DNA of 62,000 bases from Acanthaster planci. Its lineage: Eukaryota > Echinodermata > Asteroidea > Valvatida > Acanthasteridae. A model generated the notes under the pieces. It worked only from the letters and a program-made list of their open reading frames with translations. It was not told where the DNA came from and searched no databases. Both the position numbers and the translations under genes were made by a program. Shown here one piece after another: positions 1-12,900 of this stretch. The stretch lies in assembly GCF_001949145.1 (NCBI RefSeq), contig NW_019091517.1, positions 29,457 to 91,456 of the forward strand, given 5' to 3'. Within the stretch, counting starts at the first letter, position 1, and every line of letters begins with the position of its first letter.

Positions 1-3000
1 ATGTTTGTTATGGTGGATTTCTGAAGTTTTACATTAAAGTGGATTACAAAGAGATTTTAGTCTTTTACTGGAAGAATTTCTTGCCAACATGTGGCATTAA
101 CAAACTGTACATGAACCATAGAACACTTTTTCAAGTTTTCTAGCTGAATTTCTTTTTCTCGGCATGAGTTACTTGTCACTGAAGTGAAAGAGGCTCAATT
201 CCAGATAACTACCTTATAATCAAAATGCAATGTTTTTCACATTAAGATTATCAGACTTTTACATTTTTTACTCGATTAAATGTTAAAAACAGATGATTCA
301 TATTTTGCTAAGAAGGCAATCCATTCATGGGATGACAGAATGTTTCAAAGCTTAAGTTTCAAGCCAAAAATCTTCTTAATATGGTGTAAAGAATGCATAA
401 TTTGAATCTTAATAAGTTCAATAATTACCTTTTGTTACATAACTGACAAGGTATGTCTACTTAGTACCAGTTGATAATTGCATTAACCTTTACTGTTAAG
501 AATTTTCTCAAACAAATGTGATGTCTTTATGACCTCTTTCCTATTTTACATGTTTTTGACAATGTCTCTACACAAACTGGGCCAGTACCGGAATGTACAA
601 TGTACATGTGCGAATGATTGTGCCAAGGTTTTACGAGGCACAAGCTCTATGACATAATCAACACATTCTACCGAGATGTCCATAACACACTGCCAAATTT
701 CTTATAAGATTCTGTTCAAATTCTTATACATAAAGCAGCCAGGCTCAGTCTAGGCAAACTTGGGGGGATTAGTGTGCTCTATGTGTGACATGTAAAATTC
801 AGTAGATCAGAAGGTGTCTCACGCAAGAGAATTAAAGAGCAAATATTACTGTAATTCAGAGTCCCTGATAAATTTAATCTGCGGTAACAGATGTCTACCA
901 GATGCACACAATGCACACAAACACCAGCAATTTCCATGCATTTACAATATTAATAATTCTCTTGAAAGCATGAATAATGTGTGGATAAATAAATGTGCAT
1001 TGAAAGACTATGCACAGACTTACACATGTGCTCTTGGTGGATTTTTTTAGACAGGCTGATGATTGCTAACATTTTGCTAACTGAAAGCAGGTACCACCTC
1101 CAAGGTTTCTTCACTTGAAGAACCGGCAGGGGATGGTGATAAGTTTGGAATGGGGCATTTACCAGAGACATGAAAGGCAAAACAAGTGTTATCAACATTC
1201 TACTGGCAGTAATGGCAAATACTCCTTGTGGATATGGGGGGCCAAGGAGCCTCCCCTCCCTCCCTCAAAATGTTTCTGTTTTTGAAACAAAAATGAGACA
1301 GAGACAATTTTCTTTCCTTGCCTTGCAAAAGTGTTTCAATAACAAAAAAATTAACTTCAACACTCAGAAAGAGCACAGGAGGCCACAAAAAGGGATTTCC
1401 AATCTTGAGGCCCAACTACAACCACAACCTTTGGTTCCAGACTTGCTCTTGGAAAATACGTGCTAGAAACAATTCCGCATTCCTGCATACACAGTTCCAG
1501 ATTTATCAGCATGTGATATGATCTCATACAGGCGGTGTGTTTACCCTGGAATTCTGTCCATAGAAATTACATCATTTCTACATAATTTTTTTCCAGGGTA
1601 TGGTAAAACAGCATTTATATACTTCAAGCAAATTAAGGTCCCTGGTACCCTATGAAAAAAAAAGCTCTTTGGGTCACAGCTTCAATGCAATAGTTGGTAA
1701 TCTTTTGGAAAAAAAGGTGACTTTTGACCTTTTTATAAGATTAAGAAAAATTCCAAAACTGCAAGACCACTGGGAATTTCCTGAAAACTATCCCCTGGAA
1801 TTTCCAAACTTTAAAACTAACCCTATGTCAAAACAATTCATGCTTGGCTTACAGCAAACTATACTGTAGGTGTATAAACAAGAGTGGAAAATATCAGACC
1901 CAGGTGAAGTACAGGCATGCAAGGCACTGTGCTTTACAAATGAATCCCGGAAACAGACAAGCAAGTTGAAGTTCTGGTTCAAGTAATTTGAGGTGTGCCA
2001 AGCCGTGAACAGTCTCAATCATTCTCTGGACAACTTCCTTTACGGATTCAGGCAAATGGCACAGTTTAACAGCAAACGTCTGAAGAAATTGTTCAGGTAT
2101 GTGCATTCTGTTTCTCGAGTGTAAAATGGAAAAAATATGGGGTCACCTAAAAGAGATTGATAGATTGATGTTTGTATAGAAAGTATGGAAAGTGGGGGCT
2201 ACAGGTAAGAGTCATAATAGAATGTACTGAGCCAACTCCATGTATATCCTTATTAAAGTACCTGATTCAGCTAACATTTGATGCATAGGCTGGGACAAGA
2301 TATATGAAGCAAAGCTCACACGAGGACCAGCCAGATTTACCTTTGTGAGACCGAAACGTAACAGGTACAGTATGTACTGTGTCTAAGACTGCAGAAAAAT
2401 TAAGTCGTGTGTGATGGTCTTTTGTGTGAATTTAGAATAAGGTTTATTAGTCTAAAAGTTAAACACTCTGAAATCAACACATGGCTTGATAGTCTGACAG
2501 TTCATTAATCTAAAAAATAGCACCCAAGCTTCTAGATCAAGACTTGGCTTGGACTTTTCTCAGATCTGTTATAATTTATTTTTTGACAACTGAAACCTCT
2601 TGTCAGTTCAGATAAATAAACGTTATTGATTTGGATGATTAAATCTTCAGATTATTTGGCCTTTTTTCTTGGAATAATGAACGTTCAGACTACTGAAATT
2701 TTGGACTATTTAACCTTTGTACTATAAATCCTCCACACTATTGAACCTTCTGACTATTTTAGCATTAACCAACACAGGTGCATCCTAAAGAACAGTTATT
2801 TAGGTCCTGCCAGTGTAGGCATCAGTATTAATGGGTTCCTGACTCCAAAAAGCCCTCATAGATCAGATTAATTCTCTCAACACATCTGAGCAGTGACACT
2901 TCTCATCTGTACGTGCTATAGACTGAAAATTTCTATCCTAAAAGATAGACCCAATCTGCTCCCCATCCAAGTTGGACAAAATATTCTTTGATCTAGCAAA

Positions 3001-4180
3001 TTGAGGAACATCCTCCTCTAAGACCCAATACAATCTCTGCTACTCTGGTAACTCTCTTTTCCAAGGTGAACAAACAGAGTAACAGCTCAATGTCCTTTCT
3101 AACTCTCATGCTGAAGACTAGTTCTTCATGTGCGGCATTTGGTGTTTTTACTGTTCACTTTTTCTTTCAATGATCATCTTATGGCATCTTGTTTTCTGGC
3201 CACATGTTTTATGTTTCCTTTTTTTACTTTATGTGAAGGTGTATTTTTGAATCAGCATTGTAAACTCCACTTTAATAATCTAGCCTTGGAGCTGCACATT
3301 TTGAGTGAGTTTAGAAAAAAAATCTACCTATGAATGTATTTACATGGTTAGCTATAATCCTGATTTCTAAGCACTTGGGGAGGAAGAAAAATTGCATTCA
3401 ACAATGCAAAAATGAGGTATCAGTGGCAGCAAAAAGGTGACATTTAACTGAAACTTGGCTATTATCTAAAATTTGCCAGCCGGAGCTCTGAACATGTGAA
3501 TATGCGGCAATGCTGTGTGGGCGTAGAGTAGCAATCACTCGTGTAAATCAGCTCAGTGGCCACAAAAGATTTCAACAGTAGTACAGTGGAGCTTTAATAT
3601 AAGCCAATTGAAGGGACTTGCTGTATTGGTCATTTTAATGGCTTACACTTTCAGGCAGTCTGTGCATTGAGCACATTTCAGTGGGAACAGTTAACACTTT
3701 TGCATAGGTTAAGTTCAATCAAGGACCGCTAGTTAACTAGTGGTTGATTTGTGACGTACATGTACCCAGTGCATGTGCAGTGATGTTGAAATGCGAATGA
3801 CTCTAGTCAACCATTGTCAGGTCATTAGGCCGAAGGGGAGAAAAAGTGGCCGCAGGAAGGGCAAAACAGCAAAAATTACAGTGAAAATGGTCATTTTCAA
3901 GTGACATACTGTGTTTCCGGCATTTTCTTTAAACTGGTCCTCTCTGCACTGCGCTGTTAAAAATGGTCTATGGCAACCAATGACCTCTATGGCAACCTCG
4001 GTAGGCTGGTGGTGAATAGTTGACAAGGCTAGTCCAACCATCGTTGACTAGCAACATGGGGGGAAAAAGGCCTGTAACAAAATTATATCCTTGCCATTGA
4101 GAATTTTTACGAGGGAATGTCACACATGTTTGCAGGTCAGTCTTTGATGGAAGAACTGTGAGCATCATTAAGTCATAAAG
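1..4180. other. AT-rich non-coding DNA upstream of the TRIM gene
   Basis: No open frame here has a recognisable domain, apart from the weak minus-strand candidate exon at 1894-2106, listed separately. The short palindrome CTAGTTAACTAG lies near 3730. A duplicated CTATGGCAACC motif lies at 3968-3978 and 3987-3997, about 200 bp before the TRIM start codon. Confidence 0.6.
1894..2106 (-). CDS. weak candidate exon of unknown gene
   Basis: This minus-strand frame has amphipathic, protein-like composition around the run LCHLPESVKEVVQRMIETV. A possible acceptor (a run ending TTTCTTCAG) falls inside it near 2080, and a possible donor (TTT|GTAAAG) near 1940. The helix-Leu-Pro-helix pattern loosely recalls a cyclin/TFIIB-type repeat, but it is too diverged for a TFIIB orthologue. 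No partner exon was found nearby. It may be a chance frame; I keep it only because its codon content stands out in an AT-rich region. Confidence 0.2.
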   Translation of the reverse strand: MHIPEQFLQTFAVKLCHLPESVKEVVQRMIETVHGLAHLKLLEPELQLACLFPGFICKAQCLACLYFTWV

Positions 4181-6111
4181 ATGGCATCCGGCAAAGATAA
4201 GATGGCAAAGTCTCAACTGCTGTGCTCCTTCTGCTCTGACTATTTCAAGGAGCCCAAGATACTTGACTGCCTGCACAGTTTCTGCAAGAACTGCCTTCAA
4301 GAGCTCGCTTGCACTCAGGATCGTCGCGGCCCAACGTTTAAGTGTCCCATCTGCAGTGGGGCGACTGCAATCCCCCAGGGAGTCGAAGAGCTGGCAGACG
4401 ACCTCACAATGTGTGCCCTGGTGGAAGAGTTCCTGATGCAAGAGCAACTACTGGGGGGTCAGAAGATGAAAATCAAATGTCAATCCTGTGAGGAAAAGGG
4501 TCCGGCAGTTTCTTGGTGCACGAACTGTGACCATTTTCTCTGCATGGAGTGCGAACAGGCACACCACCGCTTATCACTGCTAAGAGCCCACATCATTCAC
4601 CCACTGGGTCAGCTTCAATCAGGAGAGGTCATCTATGAACGTAAACTAAGAAATGACGTTCCCAAATGCAGACAGCACCCAGATGAGAATCTGAACATCT
4701 TCTGCGAATCTTGCCAGAAATTGGCGTGTGCAGCCTGTTCTGTTTTGGAGCATACGCAGCACTCTCTCTTTGACCTCCGAAGGGCTGCTGACAAATGCAA
4801 AGAGGACATCAAACGACTTTCTGCAAAAGCCAAAGAGAATATGAGGACATTCGGCAACGTCTCCGTCACTGTCAACCATGCGCGCAAGAACCTGGATGTC
4901 ACAGTTGGCAACATCAAGCAGAAGATCTCTCAGAAAGCCCAGGGGATGATTGACAAGATCAGGATTGAGGAGGAAAGACTGAAGCAAGAGGTGGACAGGA
5001 TCCATGAGGACAGGGGAAACACATTCCACGCTGCTCAAATGAGCAATCAGAGGGAGATGGCCTGCGCCAAGCACAAGCTCCAACAGGTCGACCGATTCCT
5101 GGAACATGCCAGTTGCCACTCAATCCTAGACACCAGATCCAAGCTCCTTTAAAACCTCAACACGCTGATAAAGAAGCAGGCAGCCACTGGGTACGAGGCT
5201 TTGCTATTTATGGACTTTGAAGAAGTTGAAGGCGAAAAACTAGGAGAACTGGTGCTTGAAAACAAAGCAGATGAGGAAGACGTTGAGGACAAGACTAGGC
5301 ACACCAAGGAAAAATGGTCACTGAAGAGACAAGTCACCCATTTTGGATCGGGACCTGTGGAGTTCAAAGAAGCATCCCAAGTTGCAGCCTTTTCTAACAA
5401 TGACATACTCATTGCAGACATGGCACACAAGTGTCTGCTGATGTATTCCACTAGACGCAATCCTGACGTCTCTCTCCTCACACAGCGGCTGCGAATAAGA
5501 AGTCTGACCAATCCCAGCCATGTCGCGGTGAACACAGTAGACCAGTTGGTTGTGCTGGACGGTCCCACAGTCAAGACCTTTAGCAAAGACTACCAGCTTG
5601 TCCATCAGTTCACACCGGGGGAAGAAACAGGGGGCAAGCCCACGTGCCTGGCCGTAGATGACAAAAACCTGATAGCTGTTGGCTACAGAGACAAGGAGCA
5701 GATTACACTGCACACTCAAGATGGCAGACTGGTCAGAACCGTGAATGCACCATTGATAGATCCATGGGGGAGCAGCAGCTCATCTATACCAACACCCACA
5801 AGAGGAAGGTACTCGCCACAAACTACAGAGGGGGTGCAGTGACCGCAGTGCAAAGCATGGACAGGATGGTCAGGGGACCCACAGGGATCTGCTGTGATGG
5901 TGAGGGCGGCTACTATGTCGCAGTTCAAAGGCCAGTCCTCAACTCCTTCATACAGCATACTGTCAAACCGGCCGCCAGATCCAACATAGCTATTATCAAG
6001 AGCCGCAGCTCACCCCAGGGCATCACAATCACTCCTGCAGGTGAGCTGGTCGTAGCAACAGGACGATCTGTCCACATTTTTGAGCGGATTGTCCAACCTG
6101 CGGCTGACTGA
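4181..6111 (+). pseudogene. intronless TRIM gene (RING, 2 B-boxes, coiled coil, NHL-like), with an in-frame stop and a frameshift
   Basis: The start at 4181 opens a frame with a C3HC4 RING at residues 15-58 (C15, C18, C30, H32, C35, C38, C55, C58), a first B-box near 100-140 and a second near 163-194, then a Lys/Glu-rich coiled coil to about 310. RING TRIM proteins usually act as E3 ubiquitin ligases. The frame is cut by TAA at 5150-5152; the same frame reopens at once (NLNTLIKKQAATGYEA) and runs into beta-propeller-like repeats (PSHVAV, KPTCLAV, GPTGICC, SPQGITI), as in NHL-type TRIMs. Near the G run 5766-5770 the frame shifts and the last blade ends at 6111. Together the pieces would make about 643 residues, a normal length for such a protein. 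The TAA could be a C-to-T change of CAA; the shift looks like one lost G. It may be a young pseudogene, a segregating null allele, or a gene with two sequence errors. No intron is visible. Confidence 0.8.
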
Positions 6112-6125
6112 GCAGTTCACGCACA

Positions 6126-6131
6126 AATAAA
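6126..6131 (+). terminator. polyadenylation signal AATAAA after the TRIM gene
   Basis: AATAAA lies 15 bases after the final stop of the TRIM frame. A well-placed polyadenylation signal suggests the locus is, or recently was, transcribed, though it is very close to the stop. Confidence 0.45.
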
Positions 6132-9100
6132 TAATCACAAAATATTTCACAAAAATTCCCAAACCAGGCAGAAAGCACACAGAAAGCTACTATACCGGTG
6201 CGCAAAATGACCCACTAAACAGATTCCGCAAGACCTGGCGAGTGCCTCTCATCCTGAGAAATGTTGAGTTTGTTCCAGATGCTACCAATAAAGGACTGTT
6301 GTGTCACTGAACATTTTCATAGTGTGTGCTCATTGCTGTCACTGCGCGACTGGTTTCCTGTACACTCTCATCTGGCCACTTCAACATGCCACAAGCTGAA
6401 GAAAAAAGACTGTGGATCAAACAGTCTGCCCTGGTCTAGCATCAGTCACAATAGCCTCATGACACAGTGCTACGGAAAGTCTGAAAAACTTGATTCACCA
6501 GCTTTGGTTTAGCCAAGAGATTTTTTTTGTAATCCTGGACAACTTGATTTAAGCGGGATTCTTTGGTTTTGTTTTTAGACCCCTGGTTAAACCTATAAAC
6601 ACTCTGTATAATATACATGTAAATATATTCTGTGTACAGCTGAAAACTTGTTCTATTTTTAACAGTGATACGTATCTGCAAAATCAAATTGCCAACAAAG
6701 GCAATGCTACATGTGTAGCCCGCTGCAAAATGGTGTAGCGCTCTCTTGTGATGAGTGGGACTGCGTGCCTATTCAGTCACTCACTTGCTTGATGCCATGT
6801 TCTTTGTGTGATTTCATCTTGTTACGCCAAAGCTTTGCCAATATAAAGCTGGTTATTCTTGATCCGATTAAGCCTGCGGCTCTCAGTTTACACCCTCAGA
6901 TTGTGATTGCAAGGGTTGTTGACCTACATCATTGGTGTAGAACAATATTATGGTGTAGTGTGGAGTTCCCACAAGACATCAAATCACTGGCCGGTGGCAG
7001 TCAAGTCGAATTGTAGCCGATATGAGTGGGAGGCCACTCCAGATAGGCCATTGACCTCTGCCCTCAGACCTGAACTGTGGTCAGCAGGAATCACAGGCCA
7101 GGCTGTGCAGTTCAATTAGTGTGGACCAGATCTACATTGCTGTACCTGAATTCAGACGAGGAACCACCAAGCAGATTGCAGGGATCCTCGAAGTGGGACT
7201 TGTGCACCAGCAGCACCACCTGAGTTGACGAGGAATTCTGCATTATTTGAACTGAAGTGTGGATTCTCAAGCCTCCCTAGTGTTTGGACACTGACTGTTT
7301 TCAGAGTCGGAACTGTAGCTAAACCGGTTGAAGAGTTTTTTCTTCTGCGCGCATATTTTTTTTGAGATCTCAAAGAACTACTGGCCATATCCTTTGATTA
7401 ATTGTCAAGGTTGTTATTGTTAAAATTCATTAAAGGATGAAACATTTTCTTGTATTTTAAATTTGGTGAATCTAGTTGGTGGTTCAATGTTATAGTGTAA
7501 CCACTGAACACACAAGGTTCCAACAGCTTACACATGTATGTAGAAAACGTTAGCAGCAAAGGGATTGAATTTTAGTTTTTTCAGGGTATGCAGCAAGTGT
7601 TGCTTTGGGCGTGAGCTCATATTTCACGGCACCAAGGCAAGTTGGAAGGGCACCGAGGCAAACATTTCCTTCAAAAGTGGGGGCATCAAAGACAACCTCT
7701 TTTCAAAGTGTTTCCCAATCGGTTGCTGTACCATAGCATTTAGCTACTTCAGCCTTTCACTTGCCATGGTTACTGTGGCTAAATTTGATTACTAGAAACA
7801 TATCAACTGCAAGAATATATCCTTGTAATTGTATCTGGAGAACAATTATTGACAGAAACTAACGTTGTTCTGAAAGCGAAACCTTTCTTTGTACAAACTA
7901 TAAAAAACAAACCATGTACTGGTAATGTTTTACCCAGGCCAATATCGGAAAGTATTTCAAATTGAAACAAGTATCTTTTATATGATTATGAGGTAACATC
8001 GGTTGTAAGGTTACTGTGATCGGTTAACAAATTTGTTTTTGTTTGTTAATTGATCCTGTCAGCGGAAGTGTTTTGTTTTCAATTTTCAACTGTAGGTAGT
8101 AAATAGTCAAGTTCTTTTTCTAGATAATCCACCTAAAAAGAAAATCAAGCAAAACTTTTCCTTTTTCTTTCAAAAGATGTAACAGTAATACATGTATGCA
8201 CTGAATAGCAAAAACACCATAATATAAAGGGTCCATTGTAAAATGTAAATTTCCTGTGGAAATATCTATAAATTGTACTAATTCTTCACAAAAGCTCTGA
8301 GGAGATTCAAAACCTGATCATCAGGAATATTTTGTTAAGAAACTCTCATTAAATGTCTCTTTTGTGACTCATCTGTAAATATACTTTCCTGCACTGGTTT
8401 ACATGCTGAAAAGTACGCTCTCCAAATTGACATGTGCTCAACACGCTTACCAAATACCAACTAGTCGAGTCCTAAATTGTTTCCAGAAGGAAACAAACAT
8501 GTACATGTAAACATGGCTAACCATGCATAACATGGACATTGAAATGGATAGAGCATTTTGGCATTTAAACTCCCTTTGAAGAGCTGAGCTGTGCAAGCCT
8601 TTACAAAGACCGTACCCTTTTGTTAGAAAATGGGATTACACGCACTGAAAATGTCCACCCACCAGAGAATGGGAGTTGATAGTGGAGGTGTGTTCAGTAG
8701 GTGGATGGCTGGCAGTGTGATTGACAAAAAATCCCCCCAACCTTACATGGATGTCAAGCCAAATCAAATTTTTTAGCTCTCCTTTTTAGCAAAGTTGCAT
8801 TTCCTGGGGACAATGACTACATAGGTTCTGAGCAAGGAAAGTCGCCAAAAAAGCCAATGTACTTAACTACATACATTTAGATACCGGTGCCTAAGGGGAC
8901 AAGGCACTGTCTCCCATAAAGGTGAACTTTTTCACAGGCTGAGGGCACAAATGTATGTGGAGGACAGCCCTCAGTCAGAATATACACATGTAACACATTG
9001 CGCTGCTCCGCATAAATAGTTGTAAAGCTGTGACCAATTTTGTTTCAATGTGCACAAAATCTACATGCTCTTCTATGCAGGCATAGGGGAGCAATGGTAT

Positions 9101-9148
9101 TCAACAGAACACAACACATGCACACACTGGTTTACACATGTATGCTGT

Positions 9149-9198
9149 GAGGTTCTTCACGAACCTCAAATTAGTCACATGAAGCATGTGACTAATTT
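9149..9198. repeat. two adjacent hairpins
   Basis: The first is GAGGTTC with its complement GAACCTC (9149-9155 and 9161-9167, 5-nt loop). It abuts a perfect 14-bp inverted repeat, AAATTAGTCACATG, with a 3-nt loop (9168-9198). The second half starts one of two copies of a diverged direct repeat. Confidence 0.75.
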
Positions 9199-9349
9199 TG
9201 TTTGAATGCACACAAATTCCACAGCAACTTTTGCACCGGCATTGGGAACAAGGTTGCAGCAGTTTCTGTGATTCACTCTCCTTGTCTACATTCCGATGGT
9301 TCTAGTGTATTTGTGATCCTTACAAGCATAAACAAATCACAAACATCAT

Positions 9350-9355
9350 TTTATT
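9350..9355 (-). terminator. possible polyadenylation signal for the minus-strand gene
   Basis: The minus strand reads AATAAA here, about 530 bp beyond the candidate terminal exon at 9888-9920. The position is plausible, but such hexamers are common in AT-rich DNA. Confidence 0.2.
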
Positions 9356-9887
9356 AAAGTTGTCCTTAGGGTTCTTGTCCAAAAAGAGACAGCGGCATGA
9401 ACTGCCGAGGCTAAAAATGCCGGTGGTTTTTGTGAACCAAGCTCATCCAACATATTGACCATAAAGAGATCTGAGCAGCGGTTAGTCCGCGAGCCTCACG
9501 TGTTCACTAGTCCACTGACTCAGCGGACCTAGAATTAGCATAACAGAGCCCATTGTTAGACAATGCAAATAAGCTTGCAAGGCTAGCGGATGATCGGCTG
9601 CCAAGGGCCAACTTTTGTTTGCGGACCCTTACTACACCTAAACTGAGTGTTACGATGCAACTTTGGTCAATTCTAGGCTACAATGGTCTGTTTTCAAAGA
9701 GAACATTCACATACATTGCTGGGGAATAAAAGGGTTGGTGGACAGTCTCACCAGTCAAAGGATTTTGTCAATATCATGAACTGTTGAAAGCCCCATGATA
9801 AATTATAAATAGATGCTGGTTATCTCAAGAGTATGCACTGTCAAAAAAAACTGTCTGGGTTTTCTACTGAATGGATCTATTTTTCAG

Positions 9888-9920
9888 TTATTTCTTCCCC
9901 GACTCCTCAGCCACAATAAT
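9888..9920 (-). CDS. candidate terminal exon of the unnamed gene
   Basis: A strong acceptor (CAATTCTCCCCAG) precedes IIVAEESGKK and a TAA in phase 0, the phase left by the exon ending at 10114. If correct, the EF-hand loop is incomplete, since position 12 would be Ile and not Glu. A different, unseen exon starting with Glu remains possible. Confidence 0.35.
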   Translation of the reverse strand: MIVAEESGKK

Positions 9921-12900
9921 CTGGGGAGAATTGAGTACCAAGCAGTCAAAAGCAGACAAGTACATGTAATACTGTACCTAGGGGTGGGTACTTGGGTTGT
10001 GTCTCAATAGATGACTACGGCTTGAAATAACGGAAGTGTCTACATGTATGAAAGCCACCGCAGGCCCCTGTGCTATCTCCAGCCGTAGCCCGGTGCTTCA
10101 GATACACTCTTACCTTCTTGTTAATCTTCATGCTGTTGCTCCGGTCGACCTTGCTGAACGCCCGGCGATACATGGCCTGTCGCCTCTTGCTGACAATGCA
10201 GTACTTTTGCAGGTACTCGGTGGGGCTCATGTTTTCCAACAGGTGGACATCCATGGGCAGCTCGAACCGGCAAGCACGGCGGGACAGGGCTAGCCGACCC
10301 TGTTGCCAAGGCTGCCTCCTCTGAGGAAGCAAAAAGGTTAATGTTCACTTCATCACAATCCTGTTAATAAGTGTGACACTCTTTAAACAAAATGGCAGTG
10401 ACCAATGATTAACAGCAGCACACAGAAATATGAATTGGTCAATTTCTTCATGTAGATGGAAGGCATAGTTCTGAACAGGAAATTTAATTTCAGCTACAAA
10501 ATGTGTTGGACAGGCAACACAATCAGTGGTTCTGACATCATTTCTGATCATGCTGACCTCCCTGCATCCTCATTGTTCATGCAGAGGCCAAGTCCAAAAT
10601 GTATAACTACGGCTAGCAACAGTATGCATGCCTATGGCTAGCAGCTTCAGCCATTTTGCATATTTACCTGTGTTACTCTAGGCCACAGCAAGTTGATTCA
10701 GACTTAAATTTCACTGACTGCAAGATCTGAAGACTGTTCGGACTAACTGGAATTTTTTTCAAGTAACCAATTTATGATAACTCTACATTCAAGAATGTTC
10801 AAGTTTTGAACAACGGGAAATACTTCAGATATCTTCAATCAAGAACTAAGACCATGCAGTTTGCAGGTAACGGCACACATACCCTGAGCAGGTGTTCTGG
10901 AATGTCAGGTGGGGCGGACTCCGTGTCAGACACATGGCTCCCCGGACCTTTCCGTCTCATCCTCATCTCCATATCCAGCAAGTCCTGTTTCAGACCACAT
11001 CGAGCAAACCAGAGTCAAATCACACAACGATTTCCAGCTTTGGAATTTCCAAGAATTATTGAAAATGAAAAGTTGCTGCTGTGCTGCAGAAAAGTGCGAA
11101 GAGATCACAAACTGCCACAAAAGTATGCATCCTGCATTCCCGCAATACAGCATAAAGCCACCTTTCCGAGAATTTCAACTTCTCATAAAGAGAAAAAATT
11201 TCACATCTTTATATACGTGTCTATCATCAAGGCAACTTTCAGAAAGTGGAAAAACACTGAATTTGTACAGACTAAATGGCAAGAATGTCTGACACAAATG
11301 CATTTTAGGACACTGGATGAACAAAATGACCTAACTTCTCACTTTGATCCTGAAAAATCTAATTTGCACTCCAAGACTATTTACAGTAATTAAAAAATGA
11401 GGCAAGCTCTACCTGACAGCAACATGATGTATGGTTAGCAAGAAGCATACATAACTCTACCATGGAGAATGAACTGCATAATTTGACATTTGCATCTACA
11501 ATGCATGTTTGAAAATGTGTGAAAGGCATACATGGTGGAAATCTCCAAGATGCAAAATGCGACGGTAACGGTGGCCCCAGCTGGGCATCAAAAATTCCGA
11601 ATTTGCATCTTTGATATCCTATGGGAATAAAACAATGCTAAGTCTAATTACATGCAAGGACTTGAAATTGTTTCCTTGGCTGTTGCTTATATTTTGATAG
11701 GCCCATTTTTGATTACTATTGGTGACAGACACGCAGGCTTTCGCAAAAATCTAGTACATGTACATGTATGTTCAGGCAAATAATGCTGAGACATTTGTTC
11801 CCTTCTTGTGCTACGTAAAGGTTTGGCAATTTGTAAACAGGCAGCCCAAATTCCTACGAATGAAATTGTGGACTGAAAGACTTGTGACTGACTTGTGGTG
11901 ACTTGTGATCTGGAGATCACCCAAAGTTTCAAACTCTGGAGATTACTCAACTTCTGGAGATTACTCAAGTTCTGGAGATTACCCAAACTTTGGAGATTAC
12001 TCAAACTCATGCATTAAGCATCTCATCCGGACGGCATTGCTGACCAGGCATTAATCATGTTTTATTGACAACATGCTGTCTTCATTAATGCTGTAACTGA
12101 GTGAGCGGCTCGCTCGCCTGGTGGGAGGGTTACTCAAACTCAAGAGAGAATCCACAGATCAGAGCAGAGGTGTTGCAATGTTTAAAAAACCCATCTCGCT
12201 ATTACTGTGGCAGTCATGGACAACAAGCTATTTTTTGTTAGTTGCTATGCAGGATGTGCATGTGCGAGAGGCTGGTTTTATGGCTGAAGAGACGGGAGTG
12301 TGGCAAAGCAAAACTTACCGTTAAAAATTTGTGATTCAGACATTATTGGCATTATTGGTGTGTGGTGCAGTGCAACCATACCCATAATTCATCAGCAGCT
12401 TTGGTGATCTCACCACTGTCACCTTTTAGTGGCACCTCTGCAAGCTAAATCCCCACCACCATATACACCATCCCCAACACCACCCACAAAGACAATACTG
12501 ACACAAACAACAAAACTAGTCATACAAACAGGACACTGAACATGAAAACAATAAATGGAAATAACAGATACCAAAAAACAAAACAAACAAAGTGGAAACT
12601 GCAACATAGACATTCAAACACACATCACAATAACAAAAGTAACATCATATTAACGATAAAGCAAACACATAGAATTGTCTCACAATTTCAAATATAAAAT
12701 TTGTTGCCATTTAAGTGAATTGCGCTCAAGATGTTGCTGGGAAGTTGATAATGTGCATACTCAGAAATGACGTGCATGGCAAGGGGCGGAGCTTGGAATT
12801 TGTGGTGGGAGGAATAGGAAAGATGGGTGCACTTTGCATATTAGCGCATGGTGAGGCTATGGCGTCAAACGATTTGAGTTGATACATACTTTCATGGCCT

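Larger units (their letters stand above)
6132..9887. other. non-coding DNA between the TRIM gene and the minus-strand gene
   Basis: I see no convincing exon on either strand. The block holds a twin hairpin at 9149-9198 and a diverged direct repeat (copies near 9032 and 9187, both reading roughly TGTGACYAATTTTGTTT). Small open frames at 7152-7388 and 6711-7119 lack domain features or splice support. Confidence 0.5.

Noticed and set aside
4633-5119. Minus-strand frames opposite the TRIM gene
   Set aside because: Shadows of the RING/B-box/coiled-coil frame, with no domain of their own.
10036-10324. Plus-strand frames over 10.04-10.32 kb
   Set aside because: Shadows of minus-strand exon 10, which has matching splice sites and phase.
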